Below, piece after piece: positions 8,350 to 15,810 of a stretch of DNA of 30,469 nt; position 1 is the stretch's first letter; every line of letters starts with the position of its first letter. A model generated the notes under the pieces. That model ran no database searches. It saw nothing but the letters and a program-made list of their open reading frames with translations, and was not told the origin of the DNA. A program made the translations under genes and the position numbers. The DNA lies in NCBI GenBank assembly GCA_002354205.1, contig DELD01000039.1, forward strand, positions 9,627 to 40,095, in the 5' to 3' direction. The stretch is from Micavibrio sp. UBA2705. GTDB taxonomy: Bacteria; Pseudomonadota; Alphaproteobacteria; Micavibrionales; Micavibrionaceae.

Positions 8350-9984
8350 ATGACACGATATATTTTTATAACCGGCGGTGTGGTTTCTTCTTTAGGGAAG
8401 GGCCTTGGCTCCGCCGCTCTTGGTGCTTTGCTGCAAGCGCGTGGATATTCTGTCAGACTATGTAAGCTTGACCCTTATTTAAATGTCGACCCCGGCACAA
8501 TGAGCCCATTTCAGCATGGCGAGGTCTATGTTACCGATGATGGCGCAGAAGCTGATCTTGACTTAGGTCACTATGAGCGCTTCACAGGCCGCCCTGCAGT
8601 GAAAGGTGATAACATCACCACTGGGCGTATTTACACGGAAGTGCTTAGCCGTGAACGTCGCGGTGATTATTTGGGCGCGACTATTCAGGTTATTCCGCAT
8701 ATTACCGACCAGATCAAAGATTTTATCCGTGAAAAAGACGGCAGCGCTGATTTTGTGCTTTGTGAAATTGGCGGCACAGTTGGTGATATTGAAAGCTTGC
8801 CTTTCTTGGAAGCAATCCGTCAATTCGGTAATGAGGTTGGGCGCGAACGCTCGGCCTATATGCATGTAACATTGCTGCCTTATATTGCGGCGGCGGGCGA
8901 ACTTAAAACCAAGCCAACGCAGCATAGCGTTAAAGAGATGATGAGCTACGGCATTCAGCCTGATATCTTGCTCTGCCGCGCGGAACGTGAAATTGATGAT
9001 AGTGAGCGTTATAAAATCGGCCTGTTCTGTAATATTCCAGATAAAAACGTTATTCCTGCATTGGACGTATCGACCATTTATGAGGTGCCGCTAAGCTACC
9101 ATGCCGAAGGCTTGGATACGCAGGTTCTTAAACGGTTTAACTTGCCGCATGATGAGGAGCCTGATTTAAGCGTATGGGAAAATATCGTTCAGCGTATAAA
9201 AGCGCCAGAAAGCGTTGTTGAAATTGCCGTTGTTGGTAAATACACTAATTTGGCGGATAGTTATAAATCTTTGAACGAAGCATTGGCGCATGGCGGCATT
9301 GCAAATAACGTTAAAGTAAAAATCAAATTTATTGAATCATCTGTGTTTGATAGCGCGGATAGCGACATTGTCGCAGCGCTTGGTGATGTGCATGGTATTT
9401 TGGTACCGGGCGGATTTGGGGCGCGCGGCGCAGAAGGCAAAATCAAGGCTATTAAATTTGCGCGCGAACGTAAAATTCCTTATTTCGGCATCTGTTTTGG
9501 TATGCAAATGGCGGTACTTGAAACGTCGCGTAATTTAGCAGGTCTTGAGAAAGCCAATTCTACAGAGTTTGGCCCATGCGAGCTTCCTATGGTTGGTTTA
9601 ATGACCGAGTGGGACAAAAATGGCGAAAAGGTTGAGCGCGCAGAAAACACAGATTTAGGCGGCACTATGCGCCTTGGGGCTTACGACGCGAAGCTTAATG
9701 CAGGTTCTAAGGTGCATGAAATATATGGTGCGGATGTTATATCAGAGCGCCATCGTCACCGTTATGAAGTCAATGTGCATTATCAAGAAGAACTAGAAGC
9801 TGCAGGTTTAGTATTCTCAGGTCTTTCACCTGATGGTAAATTGCCTGAGATCGTTGAACGCCCAGATCATCCTTGGTTTGTCGCGGTGCAGTTCCATCCA
9901 GAACTTAAATCTAAGCCGTTTGATCCGCACCCATTATTTGTGTCTTTTGTCGGCGCGGCAATTAAGCAAAGCCGCTTGGTTTAA
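8350..9984 (+). CDS. pyrG: CTP synthase
   Basis: A 544-residue enzyme that aminates UTP to CTP using ATP and glutamine, the last step of de novo pyrimidine synthesis. Residues 1 to about 266 are the synthase domain: ITGGVVSSLGKGLG is the ATP P-loop, LDPYLNVDPGTMSPFQHGEV and the GGTVGDIES segment are strictly typical. From about 290 comes the glutamine amidotransferase domain, with VPGGFGARG, the nucleophile Cys382 in GICFGMQ, and His/Glu in QFHPELKSKP near residue 515. The RHRHRYEVN segment is also conserved. Length matches the family. It is the last gene of the tpiA-secG-pyrG run and its stop codon is 5 bases from the end of a converging unknown gene. Confidence 0.98.
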   Translation: MTRYIFITGGVVSSLGKGLGSAALGALLQARGYSVRLCKLDPYLNVDPGTMSPFQHGEVYVTDDGAEADLDLGHYERFTGRPAVKGDNITTGRIYTEVLSRERRGDYLGATIQVIPHITDQIKDFIREKDGSADFVLCEIGGTVGDIESLPFLEAIRQFGNEVGRERSAYMHVTLLPYIAAAGELKTKPTQHSVKEMMSYGIQPDILLCRAEREIDDSERYKIGLFCNIPDKNVIPALDVSTIYEVPLSYHAEGLDTQVLKRFNLPHDEEPDLSVWENIVQRIKAPESVVEIAVVGKYTNLADSYKSLNEALAHGGIANNVKVKIKFIESSVFDSADSDIVAALGDVHGILVPGGFGARGAEGKIKAIKFARERKIPYFGICFGMQMAVLETSRNLAGLEKANSTEFGPCELPMVGLMTEWDKNGEKVERAENTDLGGTMRLGAYDAKLNAGSKVHEIYGADVISERHRHRYEVNVHYQEELEAAGLVFSGLSPDGKLPEIVERPDHPWFVAVQFHPELKSKPFDPHPLFVSFVGAAIKQSRLV

Positions 9985-9989
9985 CGCGG

Positions 9990-10697
9990 TTAGCAGCGTA
10001 TAGCTTTGCTTATATGTGCGCTCGCATATGTGCTTTGAATGGAATTCGTGTGAATGTCAAAACATAGGGCTTCTAAACAGATAAATGCGGTGTCTTTGTA
10101 GACAAGTTCAAAAAATGGCGATGCTTCTTTGTGTTGATTGAGCATTAGGCCAATATCCTGTGCGTATTTATCCGCATGTTGGGGGGCCGTTTTCCAAAGG
10201 GCGAGCAGCCCTGTAAATAAATTCTCAGCATTTAGCGATAAGACGATAAAGGGGTGGTCTGCCTTTGCGAGCGTGCGCTCCATTTTCAGCATATTAACCA
10301 TGAAATCGTAATTCGCGGTTTTTCTGTCGTTGTTTTTATATGCTTCGCTGTCAAGCAGGCGCATTTTTGCATTGTCGAGAAGCTTCTTTAAAGGCATTTG
10401 CTTGAGAACACTTTTGTTTTTCGGTGTCGCATCAAATAAATTGTGCATTTTCTTGATAAGAATATCAGATTCGCGCTGTGAGGCGTTGGTGATATAGCTG
10501 TTTAGTTCACTGATAGTGTTTGTGGTCACGCAATACTCAAAAACATGCTTTTCGAGGTAATGTGCAGTGAGCGCGATGGTGACATCAAGTGCATCTTTAA
10601 GACCGTCAATGCAGTCAGCCTGACTCTGAAGAACTTTCTTGTTCTTATCAAGCTGTTTAATTTTATGTAGGTTTAAACTGTCTTTGCTATGCTGCAT
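9990..10697 (-). CDS. Unknown helical protein between pyrG and kdsA
   Basis: I do not recognise this 235-residue protein. It has no signal peptide and no clear membrane segment. It is rich in Lys, Leu, Asn and Ala and looks almost wholly helical by eye. Several short repeats of heptad-like spacing in residues 1-35 (LNLHKIKQLDKNKKVLQSQ) could form a coiled coil. It sits on the minus strand inside the conserved pyrG-kdsA junction. Two exact TTAA-N7-TTAA elements resembling CtrA boxes lie 22 to 58 bases upstream of its start, so it may be regulated with the cell cycle or motility; that is inference. The Shine-Dalgarno is weak (GGCGGGATAAG region). Confidence 0.68.
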   Translation of the reverse strand: MQHSKDSLNLHKIKQLDKNKKVLQSQADCIDGLKDALDVTIALTAHYLEKHVFEYCVTTNTISELNSYITNASQRESDILIKKMHNLFDATPKNKSVLKQMPLKKLLDNAKMRLLDSEAYKNNDRKTANYDFMVNMLKMERTLAKADHPFIVLSLNAENLFTGLLALWKTAPQHADKYAQDIGLMLNQHKEASPFFELVYKDTAFICLEALCFDIHTNSIQSTYASAHISKAIRC

Positions 10698-10718
10698 TTT
10701 TCTTATCCCGCCTAAAAG

Positions 10719-10755
10719 TTAATGAAAACTTAAATTTTATTTAACATAATATTAA
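10719..10755. promoter_or_regulatory. Tandem CtrA-like boxes
   Basis: Two exact copies of TTAA-N7-TTAA occur at 10719-10733 and 10741-10755, starting 22 bases apart, about two helical turns. This is the binding consensus of the alphaproteobacterial response regulator CtrA. They lie just upstream of the minus-strand unknown gene and about 200 bases before kdsA. The region is AT-rich, so chance copies are possible; spacing and tandem arrangement raise the odds that they are real. Confidence 0.45.
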
Positions 10756-10955
10756 TTTTATTTGGTGGTTTTTGCAAGCCCATTCGTGAAAAATATAATA
10801 ATTCAATGTGTTAATATGTTTTTTGGATGTTTTGGGCTCTGTACGTGATGTGTATTAAAGCGGATCTGCACGCGCTCCATAAAATCTATATGACTTTTGT
10901 GGCGGAATGGATTATCTTTGCAGGGTTAAATATTCACCCGAACCATGGCGAAAGA

Positions 10956-11804
10956 ATGTCTGTAGTAAAAATCCAAAATCTTGAAGTTTCTAATAACCTG
11001 CCTTTTGTGTTGTTTGGCGGTCTAAACGTCTTGGAAGACGAAGTCACGACATTAAAAGCGGTTGAAGTTTATAAAACAATTACCGATAAGCTCGGTATTC
11101 CTTTTGTCTTTAAGGCGAGCTTTGATAAGGCGAACCGCTCAAGTATCTACAGCTATCGCGGCGTTGGTATGGAAGAGGGGCTGAAAATATTCGCTAAGGT
11201 GAAGGCTGAGTTTGATAATGTGCCGATCATCACAGATGTCCATGAACAGCACCAATGTGCGCCAGTTGCTGATGTTGTGGATGTTATTCAGCTGCCAGCA
11301 TTTCTGGCGCGCCAGACAGATTTGGTGAAAGCCATGGCTGATACAGGCGCGGTGATTAATATAAAAAAGCCGCAGTTTTTATCGCCATATCAAGTTGCCA
11401 ATATTGTTGAAAAATTCAGAGAATGCGGCAATGATCAGTTGATATTGTGTGAGCGCGGTTATGCGCTCGGCTATGATAATTTGGTTGTTGACCCAATGGG
11501 GTTTGGCGTGATGAAAGAGGCGACTAATAACACGCCGATTATTTGCGATACTGTCCATGCTTCGCAAATGCGCCTACCAGGGGCAGAAGCATCAGGCGGT
11601 CGCCGTAATCTTGTTCCTGACCTTACCCGCGCTGTGATGGCGATTGGCTTGGCGGGGTTGTTTATTGAGGCCTATGAAGACCCTGATAAAGCAAAATGCG
11701 ACGGGCCATCGGCGCTGCCTTTTGATAAGTTGGAAGAGTATCTTAGCCAAGCGAAAGCCATTGATGACCTTGTGAAATCAATGGATCTTGTACAAATCCG
11801 TTAA
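10956..11804 (+). CDS. kdsA: 3-deoxy-D-manno-octulosonate 8-phosphate synthase
   Basis: This 282-residue TIM-barrel enzyme condenses phosphoenolpyruvate and arabinose 5-phosphate to KDO 8-phosphate for the LPS inner core. I chose the ATG at 10956 because a longer frame from 10827 adds 43 residues absent from the family, while this start gives the E. coli-like length and N-terminus. Hallmarks are LPFVLFGGLNVLE, FKASFDKANRSS, IQLPAFLARQTDLV, KKPQFLSPYQ, CERGYALGYDNLVVD, HASQMRLPGAEASGGRR and KCDGPSALP. The residue in the FGGLNVLE loop is Asn, as in metal-independent enzymes such as E. coli's, not the metal-binding Cys of Aquifex-type enzymes. It is followed by eno with 52 bases between. Confidence 0.95.
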   Translation: MSVVKIQNLEVSNNLPFVLFGGLNVLEDEVTTLKAVEVYKTITDKLGIPFVFKASFDKANRSSIYSYRGVGMEEGLKIFAKVKAEFDNVPIITDVHEQHQCAPVADVVDVIQLPAFLARQTDLVKAMADTGAVINIKKPQFLSPYQVANIVEKFRECGNDQLILCERGYALGYDNLVVDPMGFGVMKEATNNTPIICDTVHASQMRLPGAEASGGRRNLVPDLTRAVMAIGLAGLFIEAYEDPDKAKCDGPSALPFDKLEEYLSQAKAIDDLVKSMDLVQIR

Positions 11805-11856
11805 ATTACATCCGCCCGATATGCGGGCATTAAAGAAAAGAAATAGGAATTATATT

Positions 11857-13170
11857 ATGACTGCAATTATTGATATTCATGCAAGACAGATTTTAGACAG
11901 CCGCGGCAACCCGACGGTTGAAGTTGATGTTATATTGGAGAGCGGTGCAAGCGGACGCGCAGCTGTGCCGTCAGGCGCATCGACGGGCGCGCATGAGGCG
12001 GTTGAGCTACGCGATGGACGTAAAGATTATTATGGTGGTAAGTCCGTTGAAAAAGCAGTGGCGTTTGTAAATACTGAATTACTTGAGGCGCTTATCGGCC
12101 TTGATGCGGAAGAGCAGCTCTATATCGACAAGCTTATGTGCGATATCGATGGCACTGAAAATAAAGGCCGCTTAGGCGCGAACGCGATATTGGGCGTATC
12201 AATGGCGATTGCTAAGGCGATGGCTGATGAACTTGATATGCCGCTTTACCGCTATATTGGTGGCGTTAAATCGTCATTGCTGCCAGTGCCGATGATGAAC
12301 ATTATCAATGGCGGCGAACATGCAGATAACCCTGTCGATATTCAAGAGTTTATGATTATGCCGATCAGCGCGGATAGTATCGCGACGGCAGTGCGTATGG
12401 GGTCAGAAGTCTTTCATGCTTTGAAAAAAGAACTTTCAAGCAATGGTTTGAATACGAATGTTGGTGATGAGGGCGGCTTTGCGCCTGAGGTAAAATCATC
12501 AGATGAGGCGCTACAATATATTATGAAGGCGATTGAAGCTGCGGGTTATGTCGCAGGTGAAGATATTGTCTTGGCGCTTGACGCTGCGTCTTCTGAATTT
12601 TACGAAGACGGGAAGTATCACCTTAAAGGCGAGGGCAAAGTACTGACATCATCAGAAATGGTGTCTTACTATGCTGATTTATGTGCGCGTTACCCGATCG
12701 TATCAATCGAAGATGGTCTTGATGAAGATGATTGGGAAGGCTGGGTTTCTTTGACTGAAGTCCTTGGCAAAACTGTGCAGCTTGTCGGTGATGATTTATT
12801 TGTGACCAACCCAGAGCGCCTTGCACAAGGTATTGAAATGGGCGCAGCGAATGCGATTTTGATTAAGGTTAATCAAATCGGTACGCTTTCAGAAACACTT
12901 GAGGCCATTGAGATGGCACAAAAAGCAGGGTTTGGCGTTGTTATCTCTCACCGTTCTGGCGAAACTGAAGATGCGACGATTGCTGATTTGGCTGTAGCTG
13001 TAAATGCGGGGCAAATCAAAACAGGGTCACTTTCACGTTCTGACCGCGTTGCAAAATATAACCAGCTTATTCGCATCGAAGAAGAGCTTGGTCCTGTATC
13101 GCGCTTTTCTGGTCGTAATTTTATGCGTGATGCAACGGCATTAAGTAAGGCTAAATCAAAAGCTGCTTAG
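11857..13170 (+). CDS. eno: Enolase
   Basis: A 437-residue glycolytic enzyme converting 2-phosphoglycerate to phosphoenolpyruvate. The ATG at 11857 is preceded by AAATAGGAAT, a fair Shine-Dalgarno; an in-frame upstream start would add 23 residues that do not fit the family, whose N-terminus begins near AIIDIHARQILDSRGNPT. Other hallmarks are VPSGASTGAHEAVELRDG, GRLGANAILGVSMA, MNIINGGEHADN, the catalytic loop VGDEGGFAPE, the metal-binding SIEDGLDEDDW and VGDDLFVTN, and the signature ILIKVNQIGTLSETLE followed by SHRSGETED. Length is a few residues longer than usual. It follows kdsA and precedes the YqgE-like gene. Confidence 0.97.
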   Translation: MTAIIDIHARQILDSRGNPTVEVDVILESGASGRAAVPSGASTGAHEAVELRDGRKDYYGGKSVEKAVAFVNTELLEALIGLDAEEQLYIDKLMCDIDGTENKGRLGANAILGVSMAIAKAMADELDMPLYRYIGGVKSSLLPVPMMNIINGGEHADNPVDIQEFMIMPISADSIATAVRMGSEVFHALKKELSSNGLNTNVGDEGGFAPEVKSSDEALQYIMKAIEAAGYVAGEDIVLALDAASSEFYEDGKYHLKGEGKVLTSSEMVSYYADLCARYPIVSIEDGLDEDDWEGWVSLTEVLGKTVQLVGDDLFVTNPERLAQGIEMGAANAILIKVNQIGTLSETLEAIEMAQKAGFGVVISHRSGETEDATIADLAVAVNAGQIKTGSLSRSDRVAKYNQLIRIEEELGPVSRFSGRNFMRDATALSKAKSKAA

Positions 13171-13176
13171 GTGGTG

Positions 13177-13190
13177 GGGAGCGTACTCCC
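13177..13190 (+). other. Short hairpin between eno and the YqgE-like gene
   Basis: GGGAG at 13177-13181 and CTCCC at 13186-13190 can pair around a CGTA loop. It follows the eno stop directly and lies just before a strong CCGGAGG Shine-Dalgarno. It lacks a T-tract, so it is not a terminator; it may stabilise or space the mRNA. Chance occurrence is possible. Confidence 0.35.
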
Positions 13191-13206
13191 ATAATCCGGA
13201 GGCTTC

Positions 13207-13905
13207 ATGCGCGGATATTTTTATATTATTATTGCCGCATTGTTAATGTGGCTTCCAAGCTTTGCTGAACGCTATGATGGGCATACGGGCAAAGTGCTTG
13301 TTGCTTATAAAATGAAGCATGGAAGCTATTTTGAAAATGCGGTGGTCTATATTGCCGCACATAGTCTCATGGGGGCGACAGGCTTTGTTCAAGGCGTTCA
13401 GCTTGATGCACAGAGCGTCAGCGCATTAAAAACCATACCTGATGCCATTCGCGAGGCAGGCTTACCGATTTTTAAAGGTGGGCCAGTAGGGTTTGAGACC
13501 ACATTTTTTGTGTTAGAGCATATCGCGGCGCCGCAGATGGGTGAAATGCAGACCGATAAAAATTCTAAGAAATCTAAGAATAAAGAGAAGGAAGATGGCG
13601 TAACGCCGCAATTGATGGTTTATGACTTCATGGAAGCGACGGACGAGGGCAGGGGCGCTATTGTTGAAAAAATCATAGCGTCTTATGAGTCGGGTGCGCC
13701 CTCGCCCTATGTTCTTTATGCTGGCTATGCGGGCTGGTCGCCAACGCAGCTTGAATTGGAAACTTGGCGTGGGGCATGGCTTGTGCTGGATGAGCTTGAT
13801 AATGTTGTGTCCGCGGGGAATTTTAGGCCTTCAGAGACTATCTGGCTTGATGCTTTCAAGCGGGCGGTAAAAAACACTGAAAAAAAACTGGGGAAAATTT
13901 ATTAA
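13207..13905 (+). CDS. YqgE/AlgH family protein with a predicted signal peptide
   Basis: A 232-residue protein. The YqgE/AlgH (DUF179) fold is visible in GKVLVAYKMKHGSYFENAVVYIA (a changed form of the usual LLVA.P...D..F..SVVYL), in FKGGPVGFETTFFVLE at about 89-104, and in the family motif GYAGWSPTQLELE at 173-185. Unlike typical YqgE, which is cytoplasmic, this one starts with MRGYFYIIIAALLMWLPSFAE, a classical signal peptide with likely cleavage near residue 20, so it should be exported or anchored. A lysine/glutamate-rich insert sits at about 117-130. The CCGGAGG Shine-Dalgarno is strong. YqgE functions are poorly defined; I infer an envelope role here. It lies between eno and ftsB. Confidence 0.8.
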   Translation: MRGYFYIIIAALLMWLPSFAERYDGHTGKVLVAYKMKHGSYFENAVVYIAAHSLMGATGFVQGVQLDAQSVSALKTIPDAIREAGLPIFKGGPVGFETTFFVLEHIAAPQMGEMQTDKNSKKSKNKEKEDGVTPQLMVYDFMEATDEGRGAIVEKIIASYESGAPSPYVLYAGYAGWSPTQLELETWRGAWLVLDELDNVVSAGNFRPSETIWLDAFKRAVKNTEKKLGKIY

Positions 13906-13912
13906 ACAATTT

Positions 13913-14006
13913 GAGTCCTTTAGATAACTATGTTCTCATTCTGTTCTCAATAACCTTTTGAATCTAAAGCATTTTTTGTTTGACAATAGTGATTCGTTTG
14001 TGATTC
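13913..14006. promoter_or_regulatory. Cluster of four GANTC sites before ftsB
   Basis: GAGTC at 13913-13917, GAATC at 13960-13964 and GATTC at 13991-13995 and 14002-14006 all fit GANTC, the target of the alphaproteobacterial adenine methylase CcrM. Four in about 95 bases is far above the roughly one per 256 bases expected in random DNA. CcrM sites in promoters can couple transcription to replication, and the next gene is a division gene. Whether this organism has CcrM is not shown here. Confidence 0.5.
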
Positions 14007-14007
14007 T
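13980..14007 (+). promoter_or_regulatory. Possible promoter for ftsB
   Basis: A perfect TTGACA -35 hexamer lies at 13980-13985. The best -10 partner is weak (GATTCT at 14002-14007, 16-base spacing) and sits close to the ftsB ATG, so the transcript would have almost no leader. One GANTC site falls in the spacer and another overlaps the weak -10. Confidence 0.35.
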
Positions 14008-14015
14008 ATAGAGTT

Positions 14016-14321
14016 ATGAGTAGTTATAAAACACATAGAATATTAAGAGGGCGCAACGGAATATTATTTTTCCTCGCTGCGTTATGTGTTTATTTTTCTT
14101 ATTTCAGTCTGTTTGGCGAGCGTTCTTTTTCGCGCTTGCAATCTTTGGAAAATCAAATTTATAAAGTTGAACAGGAACTGGCATCGTATCAAAGTGATGT
14201 GAATGAGCTTAATGCGCGGGTTCAGGCTCTGCGCCCAGGTGCGGTTGATAAGGATTTGCTTGAAGAACGCGTGCGTTATATGCTTGGTTACCGCGCTGCT
14301 GATGAGTGGGATGTGCTGTAA
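14016..14321 (+). CDS. ftsB: Septum formation initiator FtsB/DivIC family
   Basis: A 101-residue bitopic membrane protein of the divisome, bridging FtsL and FtsQ and coupling septal cell-wall synthesis to division. A single hydrophobic helix at about residues 14-32 (GILFFLAALCVYFSYFSLFG) is followed by a coiled-coil heptad region at about 35-70 (LQSLENQIYKVEQELASY). The C-terminal part, DLLEERVRYMLGYRAADEWDVL, matches the end of alphaproteobacterial FtsB proteins. Length is normal. It lies between enolase and pdhA, a usual position for this class. Confidence 0.88.
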   Translation: MSSYKTHRILRGRNGILFFLAALCVYFSYFSLFGERSFSRLQSLENQIYKVEQELASYQSDVNELNARVQALRPGAVDKDLLEERVRYMLGYRAADEWDVL

Positions 14322-14358
14322 GGACAAGTTGGTCTAGCCCTTTGCTAAGCTTAAGTAA

Positions 14359-14388
14359 TTTCAAAATTTTTCATATTTTTGTTATAAA
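14359..14388 (+). promoter_or_regulatory. Possible promoter for pdhA
   Basis: TATAAA at 14383-14388 is a good -10; TTTCAA at 14359-14364, 18 bases upstream, is a weak -35. The start of transcription would fall near 14395, leaving about 100 bases of leader that contain an inverted repeat at 14439-14463. Confidence 0.33.
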
Positions 14389-14438
14389 ACAGCGTGTTGC
14401 ACCGCAGCAATTCCTGTTTTTTTACTGGATTATTAAAA

Positions 14439-14463
14439 TGAAATGGTGTATCCATCCATTTCA
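14439..14463. promoter_or_regulatory. Inverted repeat in the pdhA leader
   Basis: TGAAATGG at 14439-14446 and CCATTTCA at 14456-14463 form a perfect 8-base inverted repeat around 9 bases, ending 20 bases before the GGAG of pdhA. It could be an operator for a regulator of pyruvate dehydrogenase or a leader hairpin near the ribosome binding site. The same 8-mer occurs once before lipA at 23802-23809. No regulator is identified. Confidence 0.45.
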
Positions 14464-14495
14464 AATTGTATATTTGCGCTAAACGGAGTTGTGTA

Positions 14496-15521
14496 GTGGG
14501 TGTTAAATCAAAAAAGACAAATTCAAAATTAAAGGCTGTGTCAAATGTGCAGCCAGATCCTTCACCAGAAGAGCTTAAAAAGCTGTATCGCGAGATGCTG
14601 CTTATTCGCCGCTTTGAAGAAAAAGCTGGCCAGCTATATGGTATGGGTTTAATTGGCGGTTTCTGCCATTTGTATATTGGTCAAGAAGCGGTTGTTACAG
14701 GTATTACATCTGTGCAAGAACCACAGGATACGGTCATTACAACCTATCGTGACCATGGGCATATGCTGGCTTGCGGCATGGAAGCTAAAGGTGTTATGGC
14801 TGAGCTTACAGGCCGCGAGGGTGGTTATTCGCGCGGTAAGGGTGGCTCAATGCATATGTTCTCGCAAAAAGCAGGCTTTTACGGCGGGCATGGCATTGTT
14901 GGTGCTTCTTTTGCGCTTGGTACGGGCTTGGCATTTTCGCATAAATATAAAGAAGATGGCGGTGTGTGCGTTGCATATTGCGGTGATGGCAGTGCGAACC
15001 AAGGTCAGGTTGCGGAATGTTACAACATGGCGGCGCTATGGGATTTACCAATATTATATGTGATTGAAAATAACCGTTACGGCATGGGCACATCAACCAA
15101 GCGTCATGCGGCGGGTGAGCTGTATAAACGCGGCGAGGGGTACGGTATTCCTGGTGAGCAGGTTGATGGCCAAGATGTTTTTGCGGTTCAGGCCGCTGCG
15201 CGTCAGGCGCTTGATCATGTACGCAATGGTAATGGGCCATATATTCTTGAAGTTATGACTTATCGCTATCGTGGGCATTCAATGTCTGACCCTGCTAAAT
15301 ACCGTAGTAAAGATGAGGTTGATAAATACAAATCAGATCATGATCCAATTCAGGCCGTTAAGGATATGATGAATGAAAACGGTATCGAAGAAGCTGAAGT
15401 TAAAGTGATAGATAAAGAGATTAAGTCGATCGTTAATGACGCAGCAGAGTTTGCCAAAGAGTCGCCAGAGCTTGCATCCGATGAGCTTTGGACTGATATC
15501 CTTGTGCCAGTTGAAGAATAA
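14496..15521 (+). CDS. pdhA: Pyruvate dehydrogenase E1 component, alpha subunit
   Basis: A 341-residue thiamine diphosphate enzyme subunit that, with PdhB, decarboxylates pyruvate and reductively acylates lipoyl groups. I chose the GTG at 14496, which lies 7 bases after GGAG; an in-frame TTG at 14466 would give ten more residues but has no Shine-Dalgarno. Key segments are MLLIRRFEEKAGQLYG, GFCHLYIGQEAV, RDHGHMLACG, GGKGGSMHMF-like GKGGSMHMFSQK, GGHGIVGA, the ThDP/Mg site CGDGSANQGQVAECYNMA, IENNRYGMGTS and the phosphorylation-loop-like YRYRGHSMSDP. The length is typical of alphaproteobacterial PdhA. It begins the pdhA-pdhB-pdhC operon. Confidence 0.96.
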   Translation: MGVKSKKTNSKLKAVSNVQPDPSPEELKKLYREMLLIRRFEEKAGQLYGMGLIGGFCHLYIGQEAVVTGITSVQEPQDTVITTYRDHGHMLACGMEAKGVMAELTGREGGYSRGKGGSMHMFSQKAGFYGGHGIVGASFALGTGLAFSHKYKEDGGVCVAYCGDGSANQGQVAECYNMAALWDLPILYVIENNRYGMGTSTKRHAAGELYKRGEGYGIPGEQVDGQDVFAVQAAARQALDHVRNGNGPYILEVMTYRYRGHSMSDPAKYRSKDEVDKYKSDHDPIQAVKDMMNENGIEEAEVKVIDKEIKSIVNDAAEFAKESPELASDELWTDILVPVEE

Positions 15522-15561
15522 AATATAACATTAAATCAGAAGATTAACGGAGTTTATTAAG

Positions 15562-15810
15562 ATGGCCATTGAAGTGTTGATGCCGGCTCTATCGCCAACG
15601 ATGACAGAGGGAAACCTTGCGCGTTGGCTTAAAAAAGAAGGCGACAGCGTCGAAGCAGGCGATGTCATTGCAGAAATTGAAACTGACAAAGCCACAATGG
15701 AAGTTGAGGCCGTTGATGAGGGCGTTATTGGTAAAATCGTTGTCGCAGAAGGCACGGAAGCCGTTGCGGTAAATTCTGTCATTGCGATGCTTTTAGAAGA
15801 AGGCGAAGAT
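15562..15810 (+). repeat. Lipoyl-domain coding repeat, copy 1 (second copy at 17037-17285)
   Basis: The first 83 codons of pdhB and of pdhC encode closely similar lipoyl domains; residues 30-54 are identical in both. At the DNA level many third positions differ in that identical stretch (for example GCAGGC against GCGGGC), so the similarity is kept by selection and the copies are not a recent duplication or conversion. Confidence 0.85.

Noticed and set aside
10827..10955. N-terminal extension of kdsA
   Set aside because: The added 43 residues match nothing in KdsA and the start at 10956 gives the family length.
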